27,835 nucleotides of DNA from CANHEE01 sp043777755 (lineage in GTDB: Bacteria; Bacteroidota; Bacteroidia; Chitinophagales; Saprospiraceae). This document shows positions 8,258 through 17,600 of the stretch, one piece after another (position 1 is the stretch's first letter; each line of letters begins with the position of its first letter). A model generated the notes under the pieces. That model saw only the letters and a program-made list of their open reading frames with translations, made no database searches and had not been told where the DNA came from. A program made the translations under genes and the position numbers. The DNA lies in the NCBI GenBank assembly GCA_043777755.1, contig JAYWHK010000128.1, positions 1-27,835 of the forward strand, read 5' to 3'.

Positions 8258-8713
8258 TCACGCCACTTTTTCCACTAAGATTTCATAATTCGGAAATTTT
8301 TCCAAAAATTGCTTAAAACCTTTGTGGCTGCGTATAAAACGAATGTTTTTACCAAAATTTCCAGCTTCTTTGAGTTCTATTTTTCCCATACTCAAAATTC
8401 CGTAATCGCTCAATGTTATTTTTTCGATGTTATGGTAAGGGTAACGAAAATTTTTCGCATAATTACTCACATAAATAAAATGTTCGTCAGCATCTACCCT
8501 ATTTATTTTAAAAGAAGTAAAATAAAAAAATACCAATCCTGTTAGCCAAAACAGTACAATTCCAATCCGAAAATTAGCAATCCGAGTTCCCATCACAAAT
8601 GGCTCGTCTAACACAAAAATGCTAACCAACATGAATGCACCAAAAAATGTAAGCCAAAAAATGGGTAAAAATATTCTAAAAAATAAAGTACTATTAGAGG
8701 ATAATTGAAACAT
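8258..8713 (-). CDS. Hypothetical small inner-membrane protein
   Basis: This 151-residue protein has two hydrophobic segments (about 11-35 and 49-67), a short acidic link between them, and a soluble C-terminal half of about 80 residues (INRVDADEHFIYVSNY, then KITLSDYGIL). The arrangement of two helices followed by a beta-rich tail is reminiscent of small bacterial PH-like membrane proteins, but no family was recognised. It is separated from clpX by about 150 bp holding a palindromic repeat and short direct repeats (TTTTTGATTCTAAA twice, near 8745-8768). Function unknown. Confidence 0.65.
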   Translation of the reverse strand: MFQLSSNSTLFFRIFLPIFWLTFFGAFMLVSIFVLDEPFVMGTRIANFRIGIVLFWLTGLVFFYFTSFKINRVDADEHFIYVSNYAKNFRYPYHNIEKITLSDYGILSMGKIELKEAGNFGKNIRFIRSHKGFKQFLEKFPNYEILVEKVA

Positions 8714-8833
8714 ATTTTTGAAATTCTAAATTCTTGATTTTTTTGATTCTAAATTTTTGATTCTAAAACTTAGCCTATTTTTAACATTTAGGTTGTTTTA
8801 TAAAATCTAATGCATTAAACCAGCACATTAAAG

Positions 8834-8862
8834 TCCTCCCATTCAGGGGAGGATTTAGGAGG
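8834..8862. repeat. CCTCCC/GGGAGG palindromic intergenic repeat after clpX
   Basis: TCCTCCC (8834-8840) pairs with GGGAGGA (8847-8853), followed by a further GGAGGGG. The string resembles short GC-rich repeats seen between genes in other Bacteroidota genomes (recalled, not checked). It lies a few bases past the clpX stop and may help end that transcript, though there is no good T-run. Confidence 0.45.
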
Positions 8863-8867
8863 GGCTT

Positions 8868-10148
8868 TTACGCTGCTTTTTTCAATTGCGTTCCCAGCCT
8901 TGAACCAAACATTTTTTCTTCGGCATACTGCAAAGTCAAAACGTACTGACTCGTATTTTTACTGGAAGGTAAATCAAACATAGCATCGGTCATAATGGCT
9001 TCACAAATAGAGCGAAGACCTCTTGCGCCCAACTCGTATTCAAGGGCAACTTGGGCGATAAAATCTAACACCTCGTCTTCCACAATAAGTTTGATACCTT
9101 CCAACTCAAAAAGTCGGGTATATTGTTTCATCAACGCATTTTTAGGTTGCGTCAAAATATTTCTAAGTCCTTGTAAATCAAGTGGTTCGAGGTATGTTAG
9201 CACTGGCATACGACCAACCAATTCGGGTATCAAACCATAAGTTTTGATGTCGTGCTGGTTCACATATTTCAACAAATTATCTTTGTCAATCGCTTGTTTT
9301 TCTTTACTGTCAAAACCAATGACTTGTGTATTCATACGACGAGCAATTACTCGTTCAATGCCATCAAAAGCACCACCACAAATAAACAAAATATTTTCAG
9401 TATTGACTTTAACAAGTTTTTGTTCAGGATGTTTTCGACCACCGTTGGGAGGAACGTTCACTTCTGTACCTTCCAACATTTTGAGTAAGGCTTGCTGAAC
9501 ACCTTCGCCAGAAACATCACGAGTCAAGGAAGGATTGTCTGATTTTCGAGCGATTTTGTCCATTTCATCAATATAGACAATGCCTAATTCGGCAGCCGAA
9601 GCATTGTATTCGCAATTTTGTAACAAGCGGCTCAAAATACTTTCTACATCTTCTCCAACATAACCTGCTTCCGTAAAAACCGTTGCATCAACAATCGCAA
9701 AAGGAACATTGAGTAATTTTGCAATGGTTTTTGCCAACAAAGTTTTACCTGTTCCTGTCCGACCAATCAACAAAATATTAGATTTTTCGATTTCTACATC
9801 GTCTGTTTTGTCTTGATTCAAACGTTTGTAGTGGTTATACACCGCAACGGAAAGTATTTTTTTAGCATCGGTCTGACCAATCACGTACTGATCCAAGTGC
9901 GCCTTGATGTGTCGAGGCGTAATGTAATCAGGAAGTTCAAATTTTGGTGGCGGCGGCGGCGGAGCTTCTTTTTTCTTCTTTTTACGGCGATTTTCGTCGC
10001 CATACAACTCTTGGTCAATGATTTCTATGGCACTTTCTACACATATTTCACAAATATGTGCTTCCAAACCAGCTATCAACATCATCGCTTCGGACTTGTC
10101 ACGTCCGCAAAAAGAGCAATGAAAATCATCAAATCTACGACGAATCAT
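8868..10148 (-). CDS. clpX: ATP-dependent Clp protease ATP-binding subunit ClpX
   Basis: This 426-residue AAA+ unfoldase recognises tagged proteins and feeds them to ClpP. An N-terminal zinc-binding domain has Cys11, Cys14, Cys33 and Cys36. A linker rich in Lys and Pro follows (residues 56-69). The AAA+ core has Walker A GRTGTGKT (129-136), pore loop GYVG (162-165) and Walker B VYIDEMDK (Asp194, Glu195). The VIGFD segment corresponds to the IGF loop that docks on ClpP. Length and domain order are normal. Neither clpP nor tig is next to it in this window. Start at 10148, with a likely promoter box at 10193-10200. Confidence 0.98.
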   Translation of the reverse strand: MIRRRFDDFHCSFCGRDKSEAMMLIAGLEAHICEICVESAIEIIDQELYGDENRRKKKKKEAPPPPPPKFELPDYITPRHIKAHLDQYVIGQTDAKKILSVAVYNHYKRLNQDKTDDVEIEKSNILLIGRTGTGKTLLAKTIAKLLNVPFAIVDATVFTEAGYVGEDVESILSRLLQNCEYNASAAELGIVYIDEMDKIARKSDNPSLTRDVSGEGVQQALLKMLEGTEVNVPPNGGRKHPEQKLVKVNTENILFICGGAFDGIERVIARRMNTQVIGFDSKEKQAIDKDNLLKYVNQHDIKTYGLIPELVGRMPVLTYLEPLDLQGLRNILTQPKNALMKQYTRLFELEGIKLIVEDEVLDFIAQVALEYELGARGLRSICEAIMTDAMFDLPSSKNTSQYVLTLQYAEEKMFGSRLGTQLKKAA

Positions 10149-10192
10149 TTCACAAAAAGATTTTAGAATAAAAATAAGTCCGCAAAGGTAGG

Positions 10193-10200
10193 CGTTTTTT
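10193..10200 (-). promoter_or_regulatory. -7 box upstream of clpX
   Basis: On the minus strand this reads TACCTTTG, a match to TAnnTTTG, with a predicted leader of about 38 nt. No clear TTG was found at the expected upstream distance, so support comes from the -7 box and its position only. Confidence 0.4.
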
Positions 10201-10379
10201 ATGAAAAACTGAAATTTAGTTTGAATAAGATTGGCAGGGTTTTGTTATAATTACTTTTCTGACTCTTTTAAATTTTTTGTGGAACAATGTAAACGATTCA
10301 ATGACATAAGCAGTTTTTTTATAAATTAGTGTATTAGATATGAAATATTTATCCCTTTTGCAGCAGCTTTTCGCTGCTA

Positions 10380-11114
10380 CTATGTTTTTAATTTTTCTAA
10401 AATTTCTATTTTTCGTCGCTTTGCGATTACAAGTGGTTGGATGTGGTTTTTCAAAAAAATATTATTATTTTTTATTTTTTCTATGTGTATTTTATTAACT
10501 ATTAATGATTTATGTATTCTTATAAAACCATAATCGTCTAATATATTTTCATAATTTTTCAGATTTTGGGAAGTGAGTAATGTTTTTTTATTGATAAAAT
10601 AAAATTTGGTGTAGTTGCTCTGTCCTTCTAAAAACAAAATATCGTCTGTATCAAAATACAAAGTCCCTTCGTTGGTGTTAATCGTTACTTTAAAGGATTG
10701 TTCTTTGATGCTTTGCAAGAGATTATTGTACTTTTTAGTCTGCTCGAAATTCATCATGCTTTTCTGTTCAAATCGCTGCAAAGCAGCGCAAAGCTCGTCT
10801 TGTTCAATGGGTTTGAGAAGGTAGCCAAGTGCAGAAAAACGAATCGCTTTAATCGCATATTTGTCAAAAGACGTAATAAAAATGATATAAAAAGTTGGAT
10901 TTTTAATTTTTTGAAGCATTTCAAAACCGTTCATTTCGGGCATTTCTATATTCAAAAAAACTAAATCAGGCTGATGTATTTCGATTTGGCGTAAGCCTTC
11001 CACACCGTTGTTTGCTTCCGCAACGATGTCTATTGGCAATGCCTGATCTTCTAAGCCAAGACGCAATTGTTGCCGACTAAAAGATTCGTCGTCTATGATG
11101 ATTGCACGATACAT
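10380..11114 (-). CDS. LytTR-family response regulator lacking the phospho-acceptor aspartate
   Basis: This 244-residue protein has a receiver domain (1-120) and a C-terminal LytTR DNA-binding domain (about 135-240, with FIRIHKSLIVNKIHIEKI). The receiver keeps the acidic pair Asp8-Asp9, Thr81 and Lys101 in LLKP. The position normally held by the phosphorylated Asp (FLDIxMP in the family) is Asn55 in LVFLNIEMPEMNG, and the codon reads AAT. If no other residue replaces it, the protein cannot be activated by aspartyl phosphorylation in the usual way. It may act constitutively or be controlled by ligand or partner. No histidine kinase gene lies beside it, although Bacteroidota LytTR regulators often have a LytS/YehU-like partner. 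DNA targets unknown. Confidence 0.9.
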   Translation of the reverse strand: MYRAIIIDDESFSRQQLRLGLEDQALPIDIVAEANNGVEGLRQIEIHQPDLVFLNIEMPEMNGFEMLQKIKNPTFYIIFITSFDKYAIKAIRFSALGYLLKPIEQDELCAALQRFEQKSMMNFEQTKKYNNLLQSIKEQSFKVTINTNEGTLYFDTDDILFLEGQSNYTKFYFINKKTLLTSQNLKNYENILDDYGFIRIHKSLIVNKIHIEKIKNNNIFLKNHIQPLVIAKRRKIEILEKLKT

Positions 11115-11258
11115 AAAGTCATTAGATTGTTAAAATAGGTCTTTTGCTTCTGTTTGCTGTTGCAATAAAAGAGAGGTAGTAGCTTCGTTAGATTGCGCAT
11201 TTAACGAAACAGCATAAAGCATTAAACATTTGGTCAAGAGTATTATTTCCTCATCGTG

Positions 11259-11291
11259 CAAATATAGAGTATTATTTGTAAAAACTTACAA
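11259..11291 (-). promoter_or_regulatory. Possible promoter of the LytTR regulator
   Basis: On the minus strand, TTG (11289-11291), 22 nt and TATATTTG (11259-11266) fit the consensus. The leader would be about 140 nt. Confidence 0.4.
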
Positions 11292-11331
11292 ATTTTTCCC
11301 GTTTGATAACTCAATCTTTCCGTTTGCTTAT

Positions 11332-11339
11332 TAAATTTG
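11332..11339 (+). promoter_or_regulatory. -7 box upstream of the acyltransferase gene
   Basis: TAAATTTG matches TAnnTTTG. The nearest TTG upstream is 26 nt away (11303-11305), longer than usual. The predicted leader to the ATG at 11434 is about 88 nt. Confidence 0.35.
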
Positions 11340-11433
11340 CTTAGTTGCTAAGAAAAAATTATTTTTACATTATGTTTTGTTGTCCATTTTATCTATTTCT
11401 ATTTTTAAAATCAAACAAAACATACACAACTCT

Positions 11434-12585
11434 ATGACCAAATATCTTAACAATTTGACCCCGATGCGAGGTATTGCTGCCTTGCTCACGGTTTTTTTCC
11501 ACTTCGACCTCATGCTGGGCAATGGCGGCGGAGGTATCATCGCCACAAATTTTTCGCCAATTATGGGAAAAATGTACTTGATGGTTGATTTTTTCTTTAT
11601 CCTGAGTGGATTCATTATGAGCCACGTGTATAGCGAAATGTTTTCTACGGGCGTAACTTTTGCCAACTACAAAACATTTTTCCAAGCTCGTTTTGCAAGG
11701 CTTTATCCTTTACATTTGGCGACTTTATTGTTTTGCATTGCGCTTTATAGCCTTACGGCAAAAATGGGCATTGCTGCACATCCTATTCTTGAGGCGGAGA
11801 ACAATTTTAGCACTATCATTAGTAATTTGTTTATGGTTCATTCGCTCAACTTACACGATTGGTTTAGTTGGAATCATGCTTCGTGGTCAATCAGCGTAGA
11901 ATGGGCGACGTATATGATTTTTCCATTTTTGGTTATTCCATTTATGAAAATGAACAATTGGCTAAAAATTGCTACGATTGTCGCTTGTTTTATCGCTTAC
12001 ATTGGCATTGCTCTCTACCTTGTGCCGATGGTAAATATCTCAAAATCTTTGTTTTTTTTGCCTCCCGATTTGAGCCTCAAAACCATTAATGTATCCTTTC
12101 AATATGGTATATTTCGTTGTCTTGCTGGATTTATTTTAGGTATGGCAGGTTATGAGTTGTACCGTGTTGATTGGTTAAAAAAATACCTAAGCAATGGCTA
12201 CCTTATCATTACATTTGCGCTGCTTTCTTTTGTAGAGATGCACTTGCAATTACCTGACTATGTGATAGTTATACCATTTTTATTTATTATTTTGGCAGGA
12301 GCTTATGGTAGCGAAGGCATCAATCATTTTTTTGCTAATAAATCCTTACAACACTTAGGAGATTGGTCATTTACGATTTATATGATTCACGAACCTGTGA
12401 TGTATATGGTCAATAAAATTTTCGTTTATTCCAATGCTTTACCCAATCCAAGAGATATTGCAAATAATTGGTTGATTATCGCTTGGCATTTGCCTTTAAT
12501 ACTTTTATTTTCTTATTTGACGTATCGTTTCTTTGAAGTTCCTGTAAGGAAGTGGATTAATCCAGCGAAAGTAAATAAATCATAA
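11434..12585 (+). CDS. Membrane acyltransferase 3 family (OafA/YrhL-like)
   Basis: This is a 383-residue multi-pass inner-membrane protein. The family transfers acyl groups, often acetyl, to sugars of exported polysaccharides, LPS or peptidoglycan. The family signature is at the N terminus: Arg12 in PMRGIAALL and His23 in FFHF, 11 residues apart. About ten hydrophobic segments follow. The start at ATG 11434 is preferred over an in-frame TTG at 11377 because it places the family motif at the usual distance from the N terminus. Acceptor and acyl donor are unknown. It is followed after 81 bp by the cytochrome gene on the same strand; co-transcription is possible but not shown. Confidence 0.9.
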   Translation: MTKYLNNLTPMRGIAALLTVFFHFDLMLGNGGGGIIATNFSPIMGKMYLMVDFFFILSGFIMSHVYSEMFSTGVTFANYKTFFQARFARLYPLHLATLLFCIALYSLTAKMGIAAHPILEAENNFSTIISNLFMVHSLNLHDWFSWNHASWSISVEWATYMIFPFLVIPFMKMNNWLKIATIVACFIAYIGIALYLVPMVNISKSLFFLPPDLSLKTINVSFQYGIFRCLAGFILGMAGYELYRVDWLKKYLSNGYLIITFALLSFVEMHLQLPDYVIVIPFLFIILAGAYGSEGINHFFANKSLQHLGDWSFTIYMIHEPVMYMVNKIFVYSNALPNPRDIANNWLIIAWHLPLILLFSYLTYRFFEVPVRKWINPAKVNKS

Positions 12586-12666
12586 AATGCTATTAATCAA
12601 CAATTTATAACTCAAAAAAAATCAAACAATTTAATTCATTATTTATAACATCCAAAATTTCTCAAA

Positions 12667-13239
12667 ATGAAAAAAACAGTTTTATTTTTAGGCGTAAGCC
12701 TACTCTTTTTGTTTTCTTGCGCAGAGCAACCCAAAGAAAACAAACCAACCGTTGATGCGGCAGCGACGAAAGCAGCACAAATAGAAAAAGGTGCTTATTT
12801 GGTCACAATTGCTGGTTGCAATGACTGTCATTCGCCAAAGCGCATGGGCGCACGAGGTCCCGAAATTATACCAGAATTGTTGCTTTCTGGCTATCCGAGT
12901 TCGTTGCCTGTTCCAAAATTTGATAGCAAAATGTTGAAACAAGGTTTTTCTATGTTTATGCCTGATTTGACGGCAACGGCTGGACCTTGGGGCATTTCTT
13001 TTGCTGGAAATCTTACACCCGACGAAACGGGTATTGGCAATTGGACAGAAGAAAACTTTAAAAAAGCCATGAAAGAAGGCAAATTCAAAGGCTCGGACGG
13101 AGGTAGAATGTTGCTTCCACCAATGCCTTGGCAAAATTACGTGACTATGAAAGACGAAGATGTAAGTGCCATTTTTGCTTATCTGAAAAGCGTAAAACCA
13201 GTGAGCAATTTAGTACCCGCACCAGTTGCCCCGATGTAA
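12667..13239 (+). CDS. Lipoprotein c-type cytochrome (monoheme)
   Basis: This 190-residue protein has a lipoprotein signal peptide: the lipobox LFSC puts the lipidated cysteine at Cys18. One heme-binding site CNDCH is at residues 51-55. A likely distal ligand is Met153 in LLPPMPWQNY. The segment GNLTPDETGIGNWTEENF with the following LPPMPW is typical of cytochromes fused to, or working with, periplasmic dehydrogenases. The protein would be anchored in a membrane facing the periplasm and pass electrons there; its redox partner is not evident. It is probably co-transcribed with the secreted NTF2-like gene, which starts 46 bp downstream. Confidence 0.9.
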   Translation: MKKTVLFLGVSLLFLFSCAEQPKENKPTVDAAATKAAQIEKGAYLVTIAGCNDCHSPKRMGARGPEIIPELLLSGYPSSLPVPKFDSKMLKQGFSMFMPDLTATAGPWGISFAGNLTPDETGIGNWTEENFKKAMKEGKFKGSDGGRMLLPPMPWQNYVTMKDEDVSAIFAYLKSVKPVSNLVPAPVAPM

Positions 13240-13285
13240 TAACCTTATAATCAAATATTTTAACTAATTTTTAAATTTAATTCAG

Positions 13286-13735
13286 ATGAAAAAAATACTC
13301 ATTACACTTGCTTTTTTAGCAATCAATTTATGCGCAGCGATGGCGCAAAACGAAGATGCGGCAATTCGCAAAGCGATAGAAGAAGAAACTATCACTTTCC
13401 ACACGAATGCAGACCGCAATGTTTTTCTTAGTTATTGGAACATTACAGATGCTACTGTGATGCTGTATTCGGGCGGTGGCAATGTAGTTTCACTCACGGG
13501 CGCACAAATGAACGATGCTACCAAGAATGGTACAATTCCGCCAGTTGATGGCTCGGTGGCTTCTTACGAAAATTTCCTAGTTCGCAGTAGTGGGAATGTA
13601 GCTTGGGCAAGTTTCACTCAGCAAGATACCAAAAAAGATGGTACAAAAACGCCTCGTATGCAACAATTTCGATTGATGGAAAAAATCAATGGTGCTTGGA
13701 AAATAACGAGTTCTTCAGTACATGAATTGAAGTAA
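13286..13735 (+). CDS. Secreted SnoaL/NTF2-like protein (DUF4440 type)
   Basis: This 149-residue protein has a signal peptide cleaved near AMAQ (residue 21). The mature part has the cone-fold pattern of NTF2-like proteins: an N-terminal helix (DAAIRKAIEEE), a middle W/Y-rich strand region (SYWNITDATVMLYSGG) and a C-terminal MEKINGAWKITSSSVHE strand pair. Members are small ligand-binding or enzymatic domains, and nothing here fixes a substrate. It follows the cytochrome lipoprotein gene by 46 bp and is followed by a terminator-like hairpin, so the two genes probably form one unit. Confidence 0.8.
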   Translation: MKKILITLAFLAINLCAAMAQNEDAAIRKAIEEETITFHTNADRNVFLSYWNITDATVMLYSGGGNVVSLTGAQMNDATKNGTIPPVDGSVASYENFLVRSSGNVAWASFTQQDTKKDGTKTPRMQQFRLMEKINGAWKITSSSVHELK

Positions 13736-13764
13736 GGTAATTATTGTTTACTATAATTTTGGCT

Positions 13765-13798
13765 CTGTTGCACTGCCCAGTTTCAGCTTGGCAGTGCA
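13765..13798 (+). terminator. Hairpin ending the cytochrome/NTF2 unit
   Basis: A perfect 11-bp stem GTTGCACTGCC (13765-13775) pairs with 13788-13798 around a 12-nt loop, 29 bp past the stop. Only three T follow, so termination may be weak or factor-dependent. Confidence 0.6.
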
Positions 13799-13935
13799 AC
13801 TTTAGCTCAACACATTTATTACTTGAATTTGCCACAATAGTTTTGACGAAAACAAAATCTTCCACCTACAGCGAAACTGTTATATTTTTTAAAATATAAA
13901 AAAATATTTTATACAAAAAATATTTCAAACATTTG

Positions 13936-13943
13936 TACATTTG
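13936..13943 (+). promoter_or_regulatory. -7 box upstream of the gene at 13994
   Basis: TACATTTG matches TAnnTTTG and lies about 50 nt before the ATG. No TTG is found at the right distance upstream. Confidence 0.4.
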
Positions 13944-13993
13944 CGGAATTATATTTTTACATCACATTTTAAACAAGCAAAAAATTAATTTTT

Positions 13994-14341
13994 ATGGAAG
14001 CTAAATTAGAGTCTAAGCACAATTTTATGTTTTGGTTTCACCTTCTCATCACCTCATTGGCATGGGTTGGTCCATTTCTTTTTTCATGGCAAATCATGTG
14101 TGGCGCTTACGCCATTATTTTATTACAATTTGCTGTTTTTGATAAATGCTTATTGAATGCAAAGCATGATTTGACAGACAGCAAAGATTCAACTTTTTAT
14201 TCTTATTTGTTTGAATTGTGTGGAATGACCGTCAACCGCCCATTGATTAGGGTCTTTGTTCGCCGCTATCTTTACTTCATTTTGGGTGCTTTTTGCTGGT
14301 TCTGGCAAGTAAAGTTAGGTTTTGCTCCATTGTTATTTTAA
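13994..14341 (+). CDS. Hypothetical small integral membrane protein
   Basis: This 115-residue protein has three likely membrane segments (about 12-28, 31-48 and 92-112). A hydrophilic middle loop contains FDKCLLNAKHDLTDSKDS and a Cys/Arg-rich stretch (LCGMTVNRPLIRVFVRRY). It was not recognised as a characterised family. It has its own upstream -7 box and is followed by a strong AT-rich hairpin, so it is probably monocistronic. Function unknown. Confidence 0.65.
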   Translation: MEAKLESKHNFMFWFHLLITSLAWVGPFLFSWQIMCGAYAIILLQFAVFDKCLLNAKHDLTDSKDSTFYSYLFELCGMTVNRPLIRVFVRRYLYFILGAFCWFWQVKLGFAPLLF

Positions 14342-14424
14342 AAATTAGCTTAATTCAAACAGCGTTATGCAACCTTTTTGTATCTTTCATTGTAATTAAA
14401 TTACAGTTTTTAGATATAATAATA

Positions 14425-14471
14425 AAAAAATGTTATAAAAAACTGCCAGCCAGATTTTTATAACATTTTTT
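14425..14471 (+). terminator. AT-rich perfect hairpin downstream of the gene at 13994
   Basis: A 17-bp perfect stem (14425-14441 with 14455-14471) encloses a 13-nt loop containing CTGCCAGCCAG. The stem ends in a T-run, which fits an intrinsic terminator for the gene ending at 14341. It lies 33 bp before the left MITE-like copy. Confidence 0.65.
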
Positions 14472-14504
14472 ACTTATAAAAACGCTCAGTTTAAGCCCTT
14501 TTAC

Positions 14505-14617
14505 TACATTGTTTTTTTAGTTATTTAATGTTTGCTATTGTTTGAAATGGTTCTAACTAATTGAAAACCAAAACAATACAACAATTATAAACAATAGCAA
14601 ACTTTTTAAACAGTGTA
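14505..14617 (-). mobile_element. MITE-like element, copy A (inverted relative to copy B)
   Basis: This 113-bp AT-rich non-coding element has ends TACATTG and CAGTGTA, which are inverted relative to each other. Its reverse complement matches copy B (17746-17858) at 105 of 113 positions with no gaps. The flanks are TTTAC on the left and TTTTC on the right, a possible decayed 5-bp target duplication. The left strand is T/G-rich and the right A/C-rich, so the whole unit can fold into a long imperfect hairpin. It ends 40 bp before the ATG of the FN3 gene, so it may form part of that gene's promoter region. The rest of the 14342-14657 gap holds only the terminator hairpin. Confidence 0.8.
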
Positions 14618-14657
14618 TTTTCTACTTTTATTCAATCAAAATAAAATAAATTATCCA

Positions 14658-17600
14658 ATGAAATTTTTCAACATTATTCTAAGTATTGTCTTACTATTTG
14701 TAGGCAATGTAGCACAGGCTCAAACCGTTTGTGCCAAACCAACTGGTGTTAGTGTTTCTTCAACACCAAACAACATGACAGGAACGGCTGTCGTCACTTG
14801 GCCCACAGCCAATTACGCTGCTGGAACAAGCTACTTGATCACTTATGGTATCCCAGGGACAACAGTACAAACCACTGTACCAGCAACGGCGAGTCCATTT
14901 ACCATCACAGGACTTTCTCCTTGTCAAGCTTACACTTTGACTGTAAAAGCTGTTTGTTCGGCTACTTCTACGAGTGACCCGAGCGTGCCAATAACCTTTA
15001 CGAGCAATGGCTGTAGCGCAAACTGCGCCGTGCCAACAGGTGTAACAGCAACACCTTTTTCAACTGTTTTGACAATTCCGAACAATCAAGGGGCAACCAT
15101 CGCTTGGAATACAGCAGGTTATCCAACAGGAACAGCTTATGTTGTAGAGTACAAACTGGCAACTGCAACGACTTGGACTTTGACTACGGCTCAAACCAGT
15201 CCTCGAAATATTGATGGACTTTTGCCTTGTACAGAATATCAAGTGCGTATCAAAGCAGTGTGTAGTAGTACTGCTGCAAGTACATACAGTACGCAAATTG
15301 CGTTCACAACATTGGGTACTTGTCCAGCGGCTTGTGCTGCACCAAGTATTGTTGTTCAAACAGCGACAACGCCTGCGGGTGCAGTTGGTCAGTCAGCGGT
15401 AGTTGCTTGGGCAACAACTTCTTATCCAACTGGAACATACTATATTGTTGAATACAAAAAAAGTACTGCAACAACTTGGCAAGTATATACAGCAACCGCT
15501 TCTCCTGCGACTATTCCAGGCTTAGATGCTTGTACAGAATACCAATTCAGAGCAAAAGCATTTTGTTCAAATACGAGTTCGAGTACTTACAGTAACCAAA
15601 TGGCGGTCACGACATTGGGTTGCATTACTACTTGTAATGCACCTTTAGTTTCGGCTGGTGTGAATCCTGCACTTTCTTCTTTTAGCGGAACAGTGACTTG
15701 GAACAATACCGCTTATGGTGCTGGTACAACATTTATTTTAGAATACAAAAAAAATACAGCGACCACTTGGACAACAGTGACTACAACGTCTTCACCATAC
15801 ACGATTACAGGTTTAGATGCTTGTTCGGAGTATCAAGTGCGTATGAAAGCTGTTTGTAGCAATGCTACTACAACTTTGACAAGTGCTTATAGCGTTCAAA
15901 CGGCGTTCACAACCGTTGGTTGTCCTGCCCCTTGTAATCCACCTGTATTGACGACTACTTTAACAGGTTCAGCAGCAGGTACAACAGGCGCAGCAGCAGT
16001 ATTGGTTTGGAGTACAGTTTCTTATCCAACAGGCACTACGTTTATTATTGAATACAAAAAAAATACAGCTGCTAATTGGACAGTAGCAACTACAAGTGCA
16101 ACGGCTTCGCCTTATACCGTTGCTGGTTTAGACAATTGTTCTGAGTATTTCTTTAGAATAAAAGCACTTTGTCCAAATACCAATGGCAGTGCATACAGCA
16201 ATCAAACAGCTGTTTTCACTGGAAATTGTCCTCTTCCTTGTAGTGCGCCACAACTTAGTGTAAGTCCTATTACACCAACGGCAACACCTTCTGGCACGGT
16301 GTCTTGGAATACTTCGGCTTATGCCGCAGGCACAACTTTTGTTTTAGAATATAGAAAAAATAACAACCCAAATTGGACAATTGTTTCTAATGCCACTTCT
16401 CCTTATACGATTACTGCATTAGATGTATGTTCAGAATATTTGGTTCGTGTAAAAGCGATTTGTAGCGCAACTTCAAGTAGTACTTACAGCAATCAGGTTG
16501 CATTTTTGACAGATGGTTGTAACCCAACGCCTTGTGTTGCTCCTATCGTTGGTGCGCAAGCCTTCCAAACGCCTGGCGCAACTTCTTACAGTGCTACGGC
16601 TTCTTGGAATACTGCAAACTATGCAGCTGGCACAACTTATACTGTTGAATATAAAAAAAATACAGCAACGACTTGGACTGTTGCAACAGCGACATCTTCG
16701 CCATTTACGATTACGGGTTTGGACGCTTGTTCTGAATATTTGATTCGTGTAAAAGCAAATTGTAGCGCAACTTCAAGTAGTACTTACAGCAATGTATTTG
16801 GTCTTCAGACAGGTGGTTGTCCTCCTGTTTGCGCAACGCCTGTGATTTTGGCAGCTGCCGCTTCTCTTGACCCAACAAAAGGTATTGTTCTTTGGAACAC
16901 AACGATTTATCCTGCTGGAACAACTTTTTCTTTGGAATATAAAACTTCTACCACAACGACTTGGACGATAAAAACAGTAAGTACTTCGCCTGATACGTTG
17001 TCAGGCTTGACTGCTTGTACAGAATATCAAGTGAGAATTAAAGCAAATTGTACTGCGCCAAGTGCTTATAGTTTTGTAAAAACATTCAAAACAGCGGGTT
17101 GTCCACCACCTCCAACGTGTGCAACGCCAACGCAATTGGTAGTAACTAATATCACAAATACAACGGCAAAAGCAACTTGGTCAGCGAATACAGCGGTGAC
17201 TTCTCATACTGTTCAGTACAAGGCTTTGCTAGTGCCGAATGCACCTTGGATAACTGTGAATAATGTTACAACCAATAGTATTACATTAACAGGTTTGATA
17301 AAATGCCGTTATTATACAGTGAAAGTGCAAGCTAATTGTAGCAATGGCGGAACAAGTTCTTTCAGCAATGCTCGTTCTTTCAAAACTACGGGTTGCCCTA
17401 CAACACCAATTGCCATTGACAATTTGGTGGTTTCTCCAAATCCTGGAACAAATACATTGAATGTTCAATACAATATTGAAAGTGAAAATAACATCAATAT
17501 TGGTGTCTATAATATTCAAGGTCAATTGGTAAAAACATTGATGTCTGAAAAGCAAAGTGCTGGTTTCTACACACAAAGTTTTGAAGATATGAGTACTTTG

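Noticed and set aside
10362..10378. AGCAGC/GCTGCT hairpin after the LytTR gene as a terminator
   Set aside because: Only 6 bp, and on the minus strand it is followed by A and G rather than T.
11377..11433. TTG at 11377 as start of the acyltransferase
   Set aside because: It adds 19 residues with no family similarity. ATG 11434 puts the Arg/His signature where the family has it.
14613..14657. GTG at 14613 as start of the FN3 protein
   Set aside because: It lies within the end of MITE copy A and would add 15 residues before a normal signal peptide. ATG 14658 gives a standard signal sequence.
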